A DNA stretch of 59,829 nt, from the NCBI RefSeq assembly GCF_022496765.1, contig NZ_VANV01000030.1:1-59829 (forward strand). The letters are read 5' to 3'. Positions 34,855-43,855 of the stretch are shown here, piece by piece (position 1 is the stretch's first letter; each line of letters begins with the position of its first letter). Under the pieces are notes generated by a model. It was not told the DNA's origin, did not search any database, and was given only the letters and a program-made list of their open reading frames with translations. A program made the position numbers and the translations under genes. Source of the stretch: Acidaminobacter sp. JC074. GTDB taxonomy: Bacteria; Bacillota; Clostridia; Peptostreptococcales; Acidaminobacteraceae.

Positions 34855-35898
34855 TTATAACCACATTTTTTTCACTTTGAATAAAGCAAGTTTTAAATGA
34901 TCATTTGATAAACTAGAATCAGATATTATCAGCCATTCCTCTAATGTTTCATACAAACCAATGACAAGCTCAGAATAATTGCATTGTAGTACATCTAATT
35001 TCAGCAACTGATAAATGTGTTTGAGACCTGATTTTAATTTAGATAATGACTCCTCATTTACAATATCCACCCGATTCAATCCTTTAATAAACTTTTTACA
35101 TATTACATCCACATTGAGATCCAAAGAATAAAGGATTTCTAAGGCTTCCAAGGACATAGACTTACTCTTGTACTTGATGAGCTGATCAATATCATCACTG
35201 ATTTCACTATCTGATAAAAGACGGTGTTTTTCCATAATCGCCTCTTCGTGTGACACTTTTGTTAACTTTTCAAGCTCTTTGAAGTAAGCATTAATCTCTT
35301 TCAACTCATCGGTCATACAGTCATGTTTTTTTATCAACCAGATGATTGCACGAACTTTTTTTGAGTAATCATGGAGGTTTACAGCACTCATGGACATATA
35401 GTCTGTTTCGATTAAAAACCTTAAAGCATCCGGATTATAATTCATAACAAGTTGATCTTTAGTCTCAACAGCGACTAAGGCTCTAAAACTTTCGTACTCA
35501 TCCATATCTTCATGATCGTACTCATGGGCCATAGCATCGGCATCTTTAATCATTTCGTCATAAGGGCCATGTATGAGGTCTTTCTCACTGTGATGAAAAA
35601 TGGCATGAGAAATTAGTTCGATTTTGTCTAAATCAAGTTCGTAGTGATTAAGTAAACGTTCCGCTTCTACAGCACCCGTATGACCGTGGGGGTCACCAAG
35701 AGACTTCATACGTCCTATATCGTGTAACCAACCAATCAATTGAGCATCGTCTTCATCGAGTTGCCTCAGTTTTGCAAGTAACTGCATATTTTCAGAAACA
35801 TGAATGGCATGGCTAAAATCCTTATTTGGATGACCACTAATTTCAGTTAATCCTAAAACATAATTTCTAATGCGTGTAACAATTAAAGATTCTTTCAT
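34855..35898 (-). CDS. HD-domain phosphohydrolase-like protein
   Basis: A 347-residue soluble protein. The N-terminal half is an HD domain: HPNKDFSHAIHV, then WLHDIGR with the metal-binding His-Asp, then SHAIFHHS and a later DADAMAHEYDH. These histidines and aspartates suggest an active metal-dependent phosphohydrolase on a nucleotide or similar substrate. The C-terminal 170 residues are helical and of no family I recognise. GGAGG precedes the ATG. It sits 27 bp downstream of the PfkB-family kinase and is probably cotranscribed with it. Confidence 0.86.
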   Translation of the reverse strand: MKESLIVTRIRNYVLGLTEISGHPNKDFSHAIHVSENMQLLAKLRQLDEDDAQLIGWLHDIGRMKSLGDPHGHTGAVEAERLLNHYELDLDKIELISHAIFHHSEKDLIHGPYDEMIKDADAMAHEYDHEDMDEYESFRALVAVETKDQLVMNYNPDALRFLIETDYMSMSAVNLHDYSKKVRAIIWLIKKHDCMTDELKEINAYFKELEKLTKVSHEEAIMEKHRLLSDSEISDDIDQLIKYKSKSMSLEALEILYSLDLNVDVICKKFIKGLNRVDIVNEESLSKLKSGLKHIYQLLKLDVLQCNYSELVIGLYETLEEWLIISDSSLSNDHLKLALFKVKKMWL

Positions 35899-35925
35899 AC
35901 AAAACCTCCCATTTAAGGAATACCC

Positions 35926-36762
35926 CTATTCTCTATGATTATTCAAAAAAAACTTCACACCATCTACAACACCTCTTTGTGTAACACTATAAGCAGCAAC
36001 TTTAGATGCACTTTCAAGTGCCGTCTTAAAGTTTAATTTTTTCAGATATCTGTAATAGCAATAAGCACCATGAAATACATCACCTGCTCCTAATGTATCG
36101 TGCACTTTAACCTTAATGGGATCGATCCATCCGCTACTATCAGAGTCTCTATAATAAAAAGACTTTTCGTTGTCCGTGATGGCTAGATTTTTCTTAACAA
36201 AATCTTTTAGATTTTTCTCTGGATGTGTACAGTTAGTATATGCAATGACATCCGTTGCAAGTGACATACACTCTCCCATATGCGCTTTCCAAGACCCCGC
36301 ATCAAGTACACTTGGAAGAGAACAATTCCTTAATACCTGTAAGGACACATTAGGCAAGTTACAGTCAAGTAAAACGCAGTTGACGTCCTTAAAAACAGTG
36401 AAATCTTCAAAATCATCTGCAATTAGATTTTGACCACTTATAACAGTTCTATCACCTTTGCCATCTATATGGATAGATGAAACAAAAGGCAAAATGTCTT
36501 TCCCTTCTGCTAAATCAATTATTTCAATATCATAGCTTCTTAGTTGATCTTTGATCATGGTACCAATCAAACTGTCTCCTATATGAGTAAGCAGCTTCGC
36601 CCTACCACCTAGTAGACAATAAGTGATGGCCGCATTGGCAGCTGGACCACCAATGTAAGACTTGTAATCATTCGTTTTAGTTTTTTCATTACTACCAATA
36701 TGTTTATCTAAATAATAAACATAGTCCAATCCTGTTATTCCAACAAATAAAGCACGTTTCAT
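35926..36762 (-). CDS. PfkB-family sugar or nucleoside kinase
   Basis: A 278-residue ribokinase-like enzyme with the N-terminal GGPAANAAITYCLLGG signature and the C-terminal DTLGAGDVFHGAYCYY block holding the catalytic Asp and anion-hole glycines. It phosphorylates a sugar, nucleoside or related alcohol; the substrate is not evident. ATG 36762 is chosen because AAGGAG lies 8 bases upstream. It is followed by the HD-domain gene, so the pair may act on one metabolite (inference). Confidence 0.88.
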   Translation of the reverse strand: MKRALFVGITGLDYVYYLDKHIGSNEKTKTNDYKSYIGGPAANAAITYCLLGGRAKLLTHIGDSLIGTMIKDQLRSYDIEIIDLAEGKDILPFVSSIHIDGKGDRTVISGQNLIADDFEDFTVFKDVNCVLLDCNLPNVSLQVLRNCSLPSVLDAGSWKAHMGECMSLATDVIAYTNCTHPEKNLKDFVKKNLAITDNEKSFYYRDSDSSGWIDPIKVKVHDTLGAGDVFHGAYCYYRYLKKLNFKTALESASKVAAYSVTQRGVVDGVKFFLNNHRE

Positions 36763-36885
36763 AATATTCTCCTTTGAGAATATTTTAACATAATTTTCTA
36801 TTTGTTGTGAAACAATTCTCTTTTCATACATTTTGTAATAATGTAAGAAAATTATGGTATTTTAGTAATATATGTTAAAAATGAA

Positions 36886-36914
36886 TTTACAAATACAAGC
36901 TTTTACTATACTAT
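36886..36914 (+). promoter_or_regulatory. SigA-type promoter of the AbrB-like gene
   Basis: TTTACA (36886-36891), a 17-base spacer and TACTAT (36909-36914) lie about 40 bases upstream of the start codon. Confidence 0.75.
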
Positions 36915-36954
36915 ATAAGTAGGTTTACATTTTTTACTAAGAAAGGGTAATTTA

Positions 36955-37200
36955 ATGAAGTCAACAGGTATTGTTAGAAAGGTCGATGAACTGGGTCGTG
37001 TGGTAATTCCAATTGAGTTAAGAAGAACATTAGGAATTGATATCAAAGACGCATTAGAAATTTTCACCAGTGAAGATACTATCATTTTAAGAAAATACAA
37101 TCCTCTTTGCTACATTTGTGGAGACTCTGAAGATTTGATTTCTTTTAAAGGCAAAAGAATCTGTGGAGATTGTGTCAGTAAATTAGGCGAAATGAAGTAA
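36955..37200 (+). CDS. AbrB/SpoVT-type transition-state regulator with zinc-like tail
   Basis: An 81-residue DNA-binding protein. Residues about 1-48 form the swapped-hairpin AbrB domain (VRKVDELGRVVIPIELRRTLGI, key part DELGRVVIPIELR). The tail carries CYICG and CGDC, two CxxC pairs, that could bind zinc, a form common in clostridial AbrB-like proteins. It probably acts as a global growth-phase regulator. The ribosome site is modest (AAAGGG). It is monocistronic, with a vegetative promoter and its own terminator. Confidence 0.93.
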   Translation: MKSTGIVRKVDELGRVVIPIELRRTLGIDIKDALEIFTSEDTIILRKYNPLCYICGDSEDLISFKGKRICGDCVSKLGEMK

Positions 37201-37202
37201 TT

Positions 37203-37224
37203 AAATCCCTCAGGGGATTTTTTT
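37203..37224 (+). terminator. Intrinsic terminator of the AbrB-like gene
   Basis: AAATCCC-TCAG-GGGATTT is followed by TTTTATT. Confidence 0.9.
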
Positions 37225-37251
37225 ATTGCCCTCGATAATTACATATACAAA

Positions 37252-37274
37252 GAAAAAGACTGCTTTCGCAGTCT
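37252..37274 (-). terminator. Intrinsic terminator of the DUF5684-like gene
   Basis: On the minus strand GACTGC-GAAA-GCAGTC is followed by TTTTTCTTTG. Confidence 0.92.
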
Positions 37275-37283
37275 CTGTAGTGA

Positions 37284-37670
37284 TTAAGATTCATAATAAT
37301 TGCCAACATATTCAACTTCTGAGCTAAAGCCCATATAAAGCATAAAGAATGGTGTAAAGAAGAAATACAGAAGAAATCCTCCAATACCAAAACCATAGCT
37401 TTCTACAAACTTATAAGCGAAGTAAATGCCTATTACACCATTGATCAATGGCACCAATAATAATAAAATAAATAATGGATTTAAACCTGAAATCTTTAAC
37501 ATTTCCCAAATATTAAGAAATGGAATGAGTGATTTCCAACCATCTACATCAGCCTTTTCAAATACCTTCCACATTGCTATGATTGATACAACAATCATTC
37601 CCAACCACAAGAGGAAAAAACCACTTGAAAAAAATGCAAAAGCTCCTAATTCTGCGCCTGAATAATTCAT
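37284..37670 (-). CDS. Small membrane protein, DUF5684-like
   Basis: A 128-residue protein with three or four hydrophobic segments. The block KADVDGWKSLIPFLNIWEMLKISG is the recognisable part (key DGWKSLIPFLN) and resembles the DUF5684/signal-peptidase-like small membrane family of unknown function. ATG 37670 is preferred because AAGGGG lies 5 bases upstream. It is monocistronic with a strong terminator. Confidence 0.8.
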   Translation of the reverse strand: MNYSGAELGAFAFFSSGFFLLWLGMIVVSIIAMWKVFEKADVDGWKSLIPFLNIWEMLKISGLNPLFILLLLVPLINGVIGIYFAYKFVESYGFGIGGFLLYFFFTPFFMLYMGFSSEVEYVGNYYES

Positions 37671-37747
37671 AAGACCCCTTTCTTTCACTACTTATATATT
37701 TTATCAGACATCTTAACTTGGATACATTAAGTAAATCTTAAATAAAA

Positions 37748-39697
37748 CTAAACATTTTTAGTTTCAATCCATATTTCTAGATGATCTCTATTGTCTGGAT
37801 TGACATACATCTTATAACCTAGGCCTCTGGTCGCAATATCATAGGCAATGAACATTTCTAGGCCATGTTTATCAGAGTGGATGTTTACATCAAAATAAGC
37901 TTCAAATATACGCAAGAACTTCTCATCAAATAAAATACTGGTATCGGCATATTTTATTGTATCGTTTTCATATTTTATATCTACCTTCATACCTGTTTGA
38001 TTCTCTTTATAAGAATATAAAAGAATATGTGCAAACATTTCTAAATAAAGGTTAGAGACTCCTTGTATTTCAATATCCTCAGTGACCAAGTTTTCATAAG
38101 GTATTTTGACATCATTTTCAAACATGAACTTTTTAACACAATAGTCAATGGTTGTTTTAAGGTTGAGCTGAGTAACATTCATATCATCGTAATTCTTTAA
38201 AAGTTTACTCATGCCATCAACAATCTCTTTAAGGTTTTGCTGTGAAGTATGAATAATATCAATTGAAGTTAAGACTGCTTGATCAGTCGAAAAATCTATG
38301 GACTTTAAATAATCTGAGGCAATTAAGGTTGAACCTATAGGTGTATTCAAACGATGTGCAAGATTTTGAATCAAATACCTTGATGTTTTTGATTTTTCAG
38401 CTTCCAGAATGACTGCCTGCTGACTCTCTAGTTGATCTAAAGATGCCTCTAACTCAGCGTTTACCTTTGAGAGCTCTGCAGTTCTTTCATTTACAAGCGA
38501 CTCCAAATGCTCATTGTCAAATCTTACCCTATTCAAATCATCAATCAGATGTTTTCTCATTGATTCTGCTGATTCTACCAATCGAGATATCTCTGTATTA
38601 CTATTTAACAGTTCATCTGGTATTGTTTTAGCCAAGTTACCATGACTGATATCACTTAAGATTGTAGAAATGCTGACTATTGGATTAGAGAGTCTCCTAC
38701 TCATATAATTAGAAATAATAAATGCAAATATAATAGTCAAGGTAACGATTAAAATCATAACCACAATCAAGTTTCCAAAGACATCAAATACCTCCCCCTT
38801 TGGTATCATACTTGCCATTGTCCAACCATTTTCTAATTTCATGTAAGCTAAAACAAACATTTGCTTTTCGGCTTCTACTTCAAGACTACCGTAATCATTG
38901 GCGTTGATGATATCCAACCACTGATTAAAATCATTGATTTCATCAGGTACTTTTCCGAACTCATATCTCGGGTGATAGATGGTTCTTCCATCAGGATAAA
39001 GAAGATAGACTTCACCAGACTCATAAAGTCTTGAGTTTTCAAGGTAACGGATCACATCCGTAAGATATAAGTCCATGCCTGCTACACCAATAACTAAACC
39101 ATCTTTTTCTAACGGTACAACATAGGAAGTAATAATTTGATCTATAGAACCTCCGGCAATTGATAAATACGGAAAAGTCCAAACTGGTCTTTTTTCTGCA
39201 ATCGGCACTTCATACCATCCTCTATAATTTTCATCAAAAAATTCCATAGATAAAACTGCTTGTCTTTCATAGACTCCTTCATCTACACGTAACATCCAGG
39301 TATCTATAGCCTGACCCCAGAGATCATGGTTGAAATATACATAGACAGAAGAGGCTAAGTCTGTTCTTTCGCCAATGAGTTCTAAATCATCAACTATGCC
39401 CTCATTATATTCAAATACATAATTCGTATCAGCTTCAGCTTTTTTTACGTCAAAGTTTGAAAGAATCACACTCTCTAAAACTGTTACTGCAGATTCGATA
39501 TTAGAAAACTCCTTATTAAACTCATTCACATTGACTTGAAGTTGAGTATCTGCCATCATAAGAGATTCTTCAGTTAGTACATTTCTAATATAAAAAAAGA
39601 GCACTATAAAGACAACAGCCAAAATGGAAATATTAACTGTCATAATTGCTCTTCTAAACTGACCTGATATACTGATGTTGTCTCTAAACTTATTCAC
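37748..39697 (-). CDS. Cache-HAMP sensor histidine kinase with divergent ATPase domain
   Basis: A 649-residue membrane sensor. TM1 is near residues 18-42, an extracytoplasmic double-Cache-type domain follows (about 50-290; RGWYEVPIAEKRPVWTFPYL shows the RGWY...W pattern), TM2 is near 305-328, then HAMP, a coiled coil and a kinase core. The H-box LAHRLNTPIGS keeps its histidine, but the ATPase domain is eroded: the N box lacks the usual Asn-Asn pair and no DxGxG is visible. It could be a kinase that needs a partner, or a sensor-only relic. It starts with GTG 39697, with GAGGTGA upstream. No response regulator is adjacent. Confidence 0.85.
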   Translation of the reverse strand: MNKFRDNISISGQFRRAIMTVNISILAVVFIVLFFYIRNVLTEESLMMADTQLQVNVNEFNKEFSNIESAVTVLESVILSNFDVKKAEADTNYVFEYNEGIVDDLELIGERTDLASSVYVYFNHDLWGQAIDTWMLRVDEGVYERQAVLSMEFFDENYRGWYEVPIAEKRPVWTFPYLSIAGGSIDQIITSYVVPLEKDGLVIGVAGMDLYLTDVIRYLENSRLYESGEVYLLYPDGRTIYHPRYEFGKVPDEINDFNQWLDIINANDYGSLEVEAEKQMFVLAYMKLENGWTMASMIPKGEVFDVFGNLIVVMILIVTLTIIFAFIISNYMSRRLSNPIVSISTILSDISHGNLAKTIPDELLNSNTEISRLVESAESMRKHLIDDLNRVRFDNEHLESLVNERTAELSKVNAELEASLDQLESQQAVILEAEKSKTSRYLIQNLAHRLNTPIGSTLIASDYLKSIDFSTDQAVLTSIDIIHTSQQNLKEIVDGMSKLLKNYDDMNVTQLNLKTTIDYCVKKFMFENDVKIPYENLVTEDIEIQGVSNLYLEMFAHILLYSYKENQTGMKVDIKYENDTIKYADTSILFDEKFLRIFEAYFDVNIHSDKHGLEMFIAYDIATRGLGYKMYVNPDNRDHLEIWIETKNV

Positions 39698-39740
39698 AAA
39701 TAACTCACCTCATGTTTGTTATACCCATAAAGCGAATAGA

Positions 39741-40166
39741 TTATAGCTTTTTTATCATTTCTTTCATCACATGTTTCTGATATTCAAGTGTCATCCGTTT
39801 GATCTCGGTATGTTTAAGATGCACCAGTCGGTGATCATCTTCACCAGAAGCGACTTGCTCAATAAGTTTCACCTCATAACAATGACCAATTAACTCGTAG
39901 TAATTTTTAGATCTAAATGATTGGTGATACTCTCTTTGAACACCTAAATAATCACCAATCTCAATGGTATAACCAACTTCTTCTAAAAACTCTCTTTTTA
40001 AACATCTCTCATGACTTTCGCCATCTTCTAGGCCACCACCAACAAAGAAATAACCATCATTAACTTTTGCCACTACAAACTCGCTTCTAGTGTAAACAAG
40101 ACCATATACACCAACCCTTTCCTGGTATCTTACACCTTCTTGCTTTTCACCAAACTTATTTCCCAT
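39741..40166 (-). CDS. NUDIX hydrolase
   Basis: A 141-residue protein with a Nudix box in the pattern GX5EX7REUXEEXGU: GGLEDGESHERCLKREFLEEVG (key GG...E...REFLEEVG). It hydrolyses a nucleoside diphosphate linked to another moiety; the substrate is not evident. It overlaps the lipoprotein gene by 11 bp and lies 43 bp upstream of the Cache kinase on the same strand. Confidence 0.9.
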   Translation of the reverse strand: MGNKFGEKQEGVRYQERVGVYGLVYTRSEFVVAKVNDGYFFVGGGLEDGESHERCLKREFLEEVGYTIEIGDYLGVQREYHQSFRSKNYYELIGHCYEVKLIEQVASGEDDHRLVHLKHTEIKRMTLEYQKHVMKEMIKKL

Positions 40167-40965
40167 ATGTCACTTCCCTTGTTATATATTTTGTTAGATG
40201 ACCATCTCTATAGGATTTCTTTTCTACATAGTCTCCTTTATCATTATACACATACTCATATTCTCTTGTCATAAAAGGGGATATTTCTGATACTCTGTTA
40301 CCATGTTCGTCATATGAAATAGACATTTCAGAGATTTCTCCATTACTTGTAGAGATTGTACGGATAAGATTGTCCTTGTCATCGTAAACATTTGTTGTTT
40401 CATCTCCATCCTCTGATAAGTAATGTTCAGCTTTACCATTCTCATGTAAAGTAATTTGTAATGTATGTTTTGTCTCATCTGGGTAGCTTATTATTTCTGT
40501 ATATCTCATATTACCATCTGTTTTTTCAATAGATTCAGAATAAAGCTCACCATTAATATAGATAATAGCTTTTACAGTATCCTCATTATATTCATAAAGT
40601 GTTTTATTGATTTCCACATCATTATGGTATACCTTAACAGATTTCGTTTGATCACCTGCATATGTGTACTCTGTAAAATACTCGTTGATACCATCTATTC
40701 TTTCAATGGTATCTAACAAGCCACGCTTATACTTGTAAGTACTGATATTATGGTGACTACCATCAGGTGCCATGGTATAAGCCTTCATGAGTAAACCATT
40801 CTTGTATTCCTTACACTCCGAATAGGATATTTCTCCTGCTGTGTATGTATCATTTATATATTCAATATTATGATAATGTATGATCTCTTTTGTTATAAGT
40901 CCTGATTCGTCTTCTTGGCATCCAACCAATAAAAGTAGAATCAAGACAAATAGTAATCTCTTCAT
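40156..40965 (-). CDS. Secreted lipoprotein with YD/RHS-like repeats
   Basis: A 269-residue protein with a lipoprotein signal peptide (MKRLLFVLILLLLVGC; lipobox LVGC, Cys16). The mature part is built of short Tyr/Asp/Asn-rich beta repeats such as YKYKRGLLDTIERIDG and YDEHGNRVSEIS that resemble YD/RHS-type repeats. No catalytic residues are recognisable. It probably sits on the outer face of the membrane. It is part of a run of minus-strand genes from the GNAT protein down to the NUDIX gene. Confidence 0.82.
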   Translation of the reverse strand: MKRLLFVLILLLLVGCQEDESGLITKEIIHYHNIEYINDTYTAGEISYSECKEYKNGLLMKAYTMAPDGSHHNISTYKYKRGLLDTIERIDGINEYFTEYTYAGDQTKSVKVYHNDVEINKTLYEYNEDTVKAIIYINGELYSESIEKTDGNMRYTEIISYPDETKHTLQITLHENGKAEHYLSEDGDETTNVYDDKDNLIRTISTSNGEISEMSISYDEHGNRVSEISPFMTREYEYVYNDKGDYVEKKSYRDGHLTKYITREVTYGK

Positions 40966-40974
40966 AAATTTTCC

Positions 40975-42480
40975 TTACTCTAGTGTGAACTCATCTATCA
41001 ATGTTATTTCATCTTCTATTGCATAAGCTTTTACTTGAATTTTATTTTCTAAAAACATGACTTTAACAAATACAGGATTATCCTCGTCATATACCACATC
41101 TTGCCATGACCTTTCAACAGCTTGTTCATAGTACTTAGAGCCTGAACCGGAACCACCGACTACATAATAGGTGCCTTGATCATCTTTTTTATCGTCTTTC
41201 ATCTGCGTACGGGAATAGATATGATCATGCCCACTTAAAACAAGGTCAATTCCAACTTCGTCAAAGGTCCCGTAAAAGTCTCTTACAGATGAGCCATCAT
41301 ACTTGATTGGGTATAAACTCCTATGCATGAATACAAGCTTAAACTTGTCTACATCCATAATTTCTTTAAGCCACTCTTTTTGCCTTGTATGAGAACCCTC
41401 AGTGTTTATAACAGCTACACGGGCATGAGGTAGATCAAAGTAATAATTCTTGTTTGAGCTTCCATTATCAGGGTAATTAAAACTATCAATATAGTTTTCT
41501 GGCGTCCCATAAGTATCATGATTGCCCATACATGTGGCTAGGATTTCAAGATTAGTATCTGCCATGGCCTTGTGAAAATAGGTCCACTCAATAAGTGAAT
41601 CCCCTCGGTCCACAAGATCTCCTGCTATGTATGCCATATCAAAGTCTTTTGCCATTTCATAGTTTTCGCGAAATCTCATGTACTGCTTTTGACTGTAGGC
41701 TTGAATATCCCCAAAGTAAGCCATTTCAACTTCATCATCAGGAAGTGATTTGAAATGATAATATGTAGATATCACCTGATCATTGCCAACTCTGAATCGA
41801 TAGGTAGTATCCTCTTTTAAATCATCCACTATTAGCTTATAAATATATTTATCCGAAGTTTCAGAGTATTCATATGGTATTTCTTCCTCAAGATCATCTA
41901 TATAAAGTCTATAATCTTCTGAGTGATCGAGTGCAAATGTTATGCCTACCTTTGAAATATCTTCTCCTATGGATACATGAACCCTATCAAGTTCCAAGAG
42001 TTCTCTTTTGCCTCCAATAAATAAAATCCCATTAAACTCATAATCAAATCCCAGAATGTCATGGGCAATTTCCCAAGTTAAAGGCATATAAACGATGTCC
42101 TTGTAGAACAACAACGGATAATCTGACTGTATCTTCTTATTATCTACTTTCACATCAAAAGGCACAGTAGTGACTTTGAAGCTTTGTCCTACTTCATAAT
42201 CACCGTCATTAAACATAGGGACAAAAGCTTGTGCCTTAACCTTTAGTATATTAAGCCCTCTTTCACCTGAGTACTCAAGTCTTAAACCTAAGCCTTTTAC
42301 ATAATCTGATGTCATAGGTACATAGGTGATATTCTTATAAGTAAAAATGGGATATGTACTATGAGTCTTATCAACAACAACACCCTTAATAATGACATCA
42401 AACTCAGGAATTGTTACATCATTGTCACCGTATGTCACTGGTAACAACAAAAGAAGTATAATGATTAAAACTTTTTTCAT
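40975..42480 (-). CDS. Secreted calcineurin-like metallophosphoesterase
   Basis: A 501-residue exported protein with a signal peptide (MKKVLIIILLLLLPVTYG). Two copper-amine-oxidase-N-like modules follow (about 25-160; repeats of FTYKNITYVPMTSDYV and LFYKDIVYMPLTWEI type), then a fibronectin-like stretch and a metallophosphoesterase domain (about 245-430) with GDIQ, AGDLVDRGD, GNHDTYG, MHRSLYP and SGHDHIYSR. All dimetal ligands are present, in purple-acid-phosphatase-like order. ATG 42480 is chosen because GAGGAG lies 7 bases upstream. It starts 4 bp after the GNAT gene. It likely hydrolyses phosphate esters outside the cell. Confidence 0.9.
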   Translation of the reverse strand: MKKVLIIILLLLLPVTYGDNDVTIPEFDVIIKGVVVDKTHSTYPIFTYKNITYVPMTSDYVKGLGLRLEYSGERGLNILKVKAQAFVPMFNDGDYEVGQSFKVTTVPFDVKVDNKKIQSDYPLLFYKDIVYMPLTWEIAHDILGFDYEFNGILFIGGKRELLELDRVHVSIGEDISKVGITFALDHSEDYRLYIDDLEEEIPYEYSETSDKYIYKLIVDDLKEDTTYRFRVGNDQVISTYYHFKSLPDDEVEMAYFGDIQAYSQKQYMRFRENYEMAKDFDMAYIAGDLVDRGDSLIEWTYFHKAMADTNLEILATCMGNHDTYGTPENYIDSFNYPDNGSSNKNYYFDLPHARVAVINTEGSHTRQKEWLKEIMDVDKFKLVFMHRSLYPIKYDGSSVRDFYGTFDEVGIDLVLSGHDHIYSRTQMKDDKKDDQGTYYVVGGSGSGSKYYEQAVERSWQDVVYDEDNPVFVKVMFLENKIQVKAYAIEDEITLIDEFTLE

Positions 42481-42484
42481 TTTA

Positions 42485-43348
42485 TCACTCCTCACGTTCA
42501 ATATTATTAGTCAACTTAAATCTTAAAGGTACGAAATGTCTTACTTCTATATTTTCACCTTCGAAGAAATCACTTTTATCATAGTTTATATGACATTTTA
42601 TGAGATAATCATCATATTGAAACTGATAGCCTTGTTTACAATTAGACAACTTATAATTTTTGAACAAACTTACTAAATTAACTTCTTCATCATACAAGAA
42701 ATCAATTTCTATTTCTTTCAAAATCGGATTGTAACCAGTAAAGTGATATGAATTTGGCCCTATCCAATTAGCAAGCCTTACATAGACCAATTGCAGTCGC
42801 TCCTGATCATTTAAAAATCTAGGATTGTAATGACCGTAAGTAACACGGTCTAACCATCTGCCATCTATATATGTATGCTTGTAAAGGTGACCTTCTTTGA
42901 ACATACCCAGCTTTTTCATAATGTTTTCGGACCGATTATTCAAATAGACACACCCTGTTGTGATCTTCTGAATCCCCATCTCAAAGGCATAATCGACAAC
43001 TGCCTTGCTGGCCTCGAAGGTATAACCTTTGTGCCAAAACTTCTTATGGATAAAGTATCCAAGTTCAGCATTGCCACTGTCACCTTTTTCAAGAAGAGTA
43101 AAGCCTACAGAACCGACATGTTCATTATTCTCTTTTAAGAAGATGCCAAAAAAATAGCATTTTCTATCTTGCCTATGAGCTTCATCAATACTAAAGACTA
43201 GATTTTCTCTAGACGCCTCATATGAATGGGTTTGAATATCCTGTATGTAATACATGACCTCATCATTAGATATTAAGTCATGGTGGGCTTCTAAATCATT
43301 TATCATCAAGTCTCTAATATAGAGCCTCTTAGTTTCAAGTCTTACCAT
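42485..43348 (-). CDS. RimJ/RimL-type GNAT acetyltransferase with extra C-terminal domain
   Basis: A 287-residue protein. Residues about 1-170 are a RimJ/RimL-type GNAT domain: ETKRLYIRDL start, AELGYFIHKKFWHKGYTFEA with acetyl-CoA motif A, and VYLNNRSENIMKKLGM. The last 110 residues form a separate beta-rich region with no family I recognise. AGGAGG precedes the ATG. It is the first gene of the run down to the NUDIX hydrolase. Confidence 0.85.
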   Translation of the reverse strand: MVRLETKRLYIRDLMINDLEAHHDLISNDEVMYYIQDIQTHSYEASRENLVFSIDEAHRQDRKCYFFGIFLKENNEHVGSVGFTLLEKGDSGNAELGYFIHKKFWHKGYTFEASKAVVDYAFEMGIQKITTGCVYLNNRSENIMKKLGMFKEGHLYKHTYIDGRWLDRVTYGHYNPRFLNDQERLQLVYVRLANWIGPNSYHFTGYNPILKEIEIDFLYDEEVNLVSLFKNYKLSNCKQGYQFQYDDYLIKCHINYDKSDFFEGENIEVRHFVPLRFKLTNNIEREE

Positions 43349-43422
43349 TATACCTCCTAACTTCTATACAATAAGGATACCCAAAAAAAACCATGATACA
43401 TAAGAAGTTCTCAAAATTTAAT

Positions 43423-43456
43423 AAAAAAAAAAGAAATGAAAAACTTATTTCATTTC
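43423..43456 (-). terminator. Intrinsic terminator of the NifU-like gene
   Basis: On the minus strand GAAATGAAA-TAAGTT-TTTCATTTC is followed by a run of ten T residues. The stop codon lies in the loop region. Confidence 0.87.
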
Positions 43457-43855
43457 CGAATCATTTTCTGCAAAGTTTAGAATGGCCTCCCTTAAAGCTT
43501 GTATGCCAAGTAAAGAACAATGAACTTTTTCATCTGGCAAGCCCCCGAGTGCTTGAATGACATCATGATCACTTAACTTGTAGGCGTCAATAATATTTTT
43601 CCCCTTTGCAAGTTGGCTAACCATACTGGATGTGGCAATAGCCCCTGCACAACCATGTACCAAATACTTGATGTCACCTATATAAACATCTATTATTTCA
43701 TTACCAGATTTTTTCTTATCTATTCGTAAGGTGAGCTCCATATAATCACCACAGTCTTTATCACCAGCATAACCTTTGCCGTTAGCGTCTTCTAGAATCC
43801 CAACATTTTTGGGATTCATAAGATGTTCCATAACAATATCCGTATATATTTCCAT
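43445..43855 (-). CDS. NifU/IscU-like iron-sulfur scaffold protein
   Basis: A 136-residue protein with the IscU/NifU N-terminal fold: MEHLMNPKNVG, KDCGDYMEL (first Cys), VHGCAGAIATSSM (second Cys) and VHCSLLG (third Cys). All three cluster ligands are present, so it can act as a scaffold for Fe-S assembly. No iscS-type desulfurase is adjacent. It overlaps the MBL hydrolase stop by one base (TAATG), so translation is coupled. Confidence 0.9.
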   Translation of the reverse strand: MEIYTDIVMEHLMNPKNVGILEDANGKGYAGDKDCGDYMELTLRIDKKKSGNEIIDVYIGDIKYLVHGCAGAIATSSMVSQLAKGKNIIDAYKLSDHDVIQALGGLPDEKVHCSLLGIQALREAILNFAENDSEMK

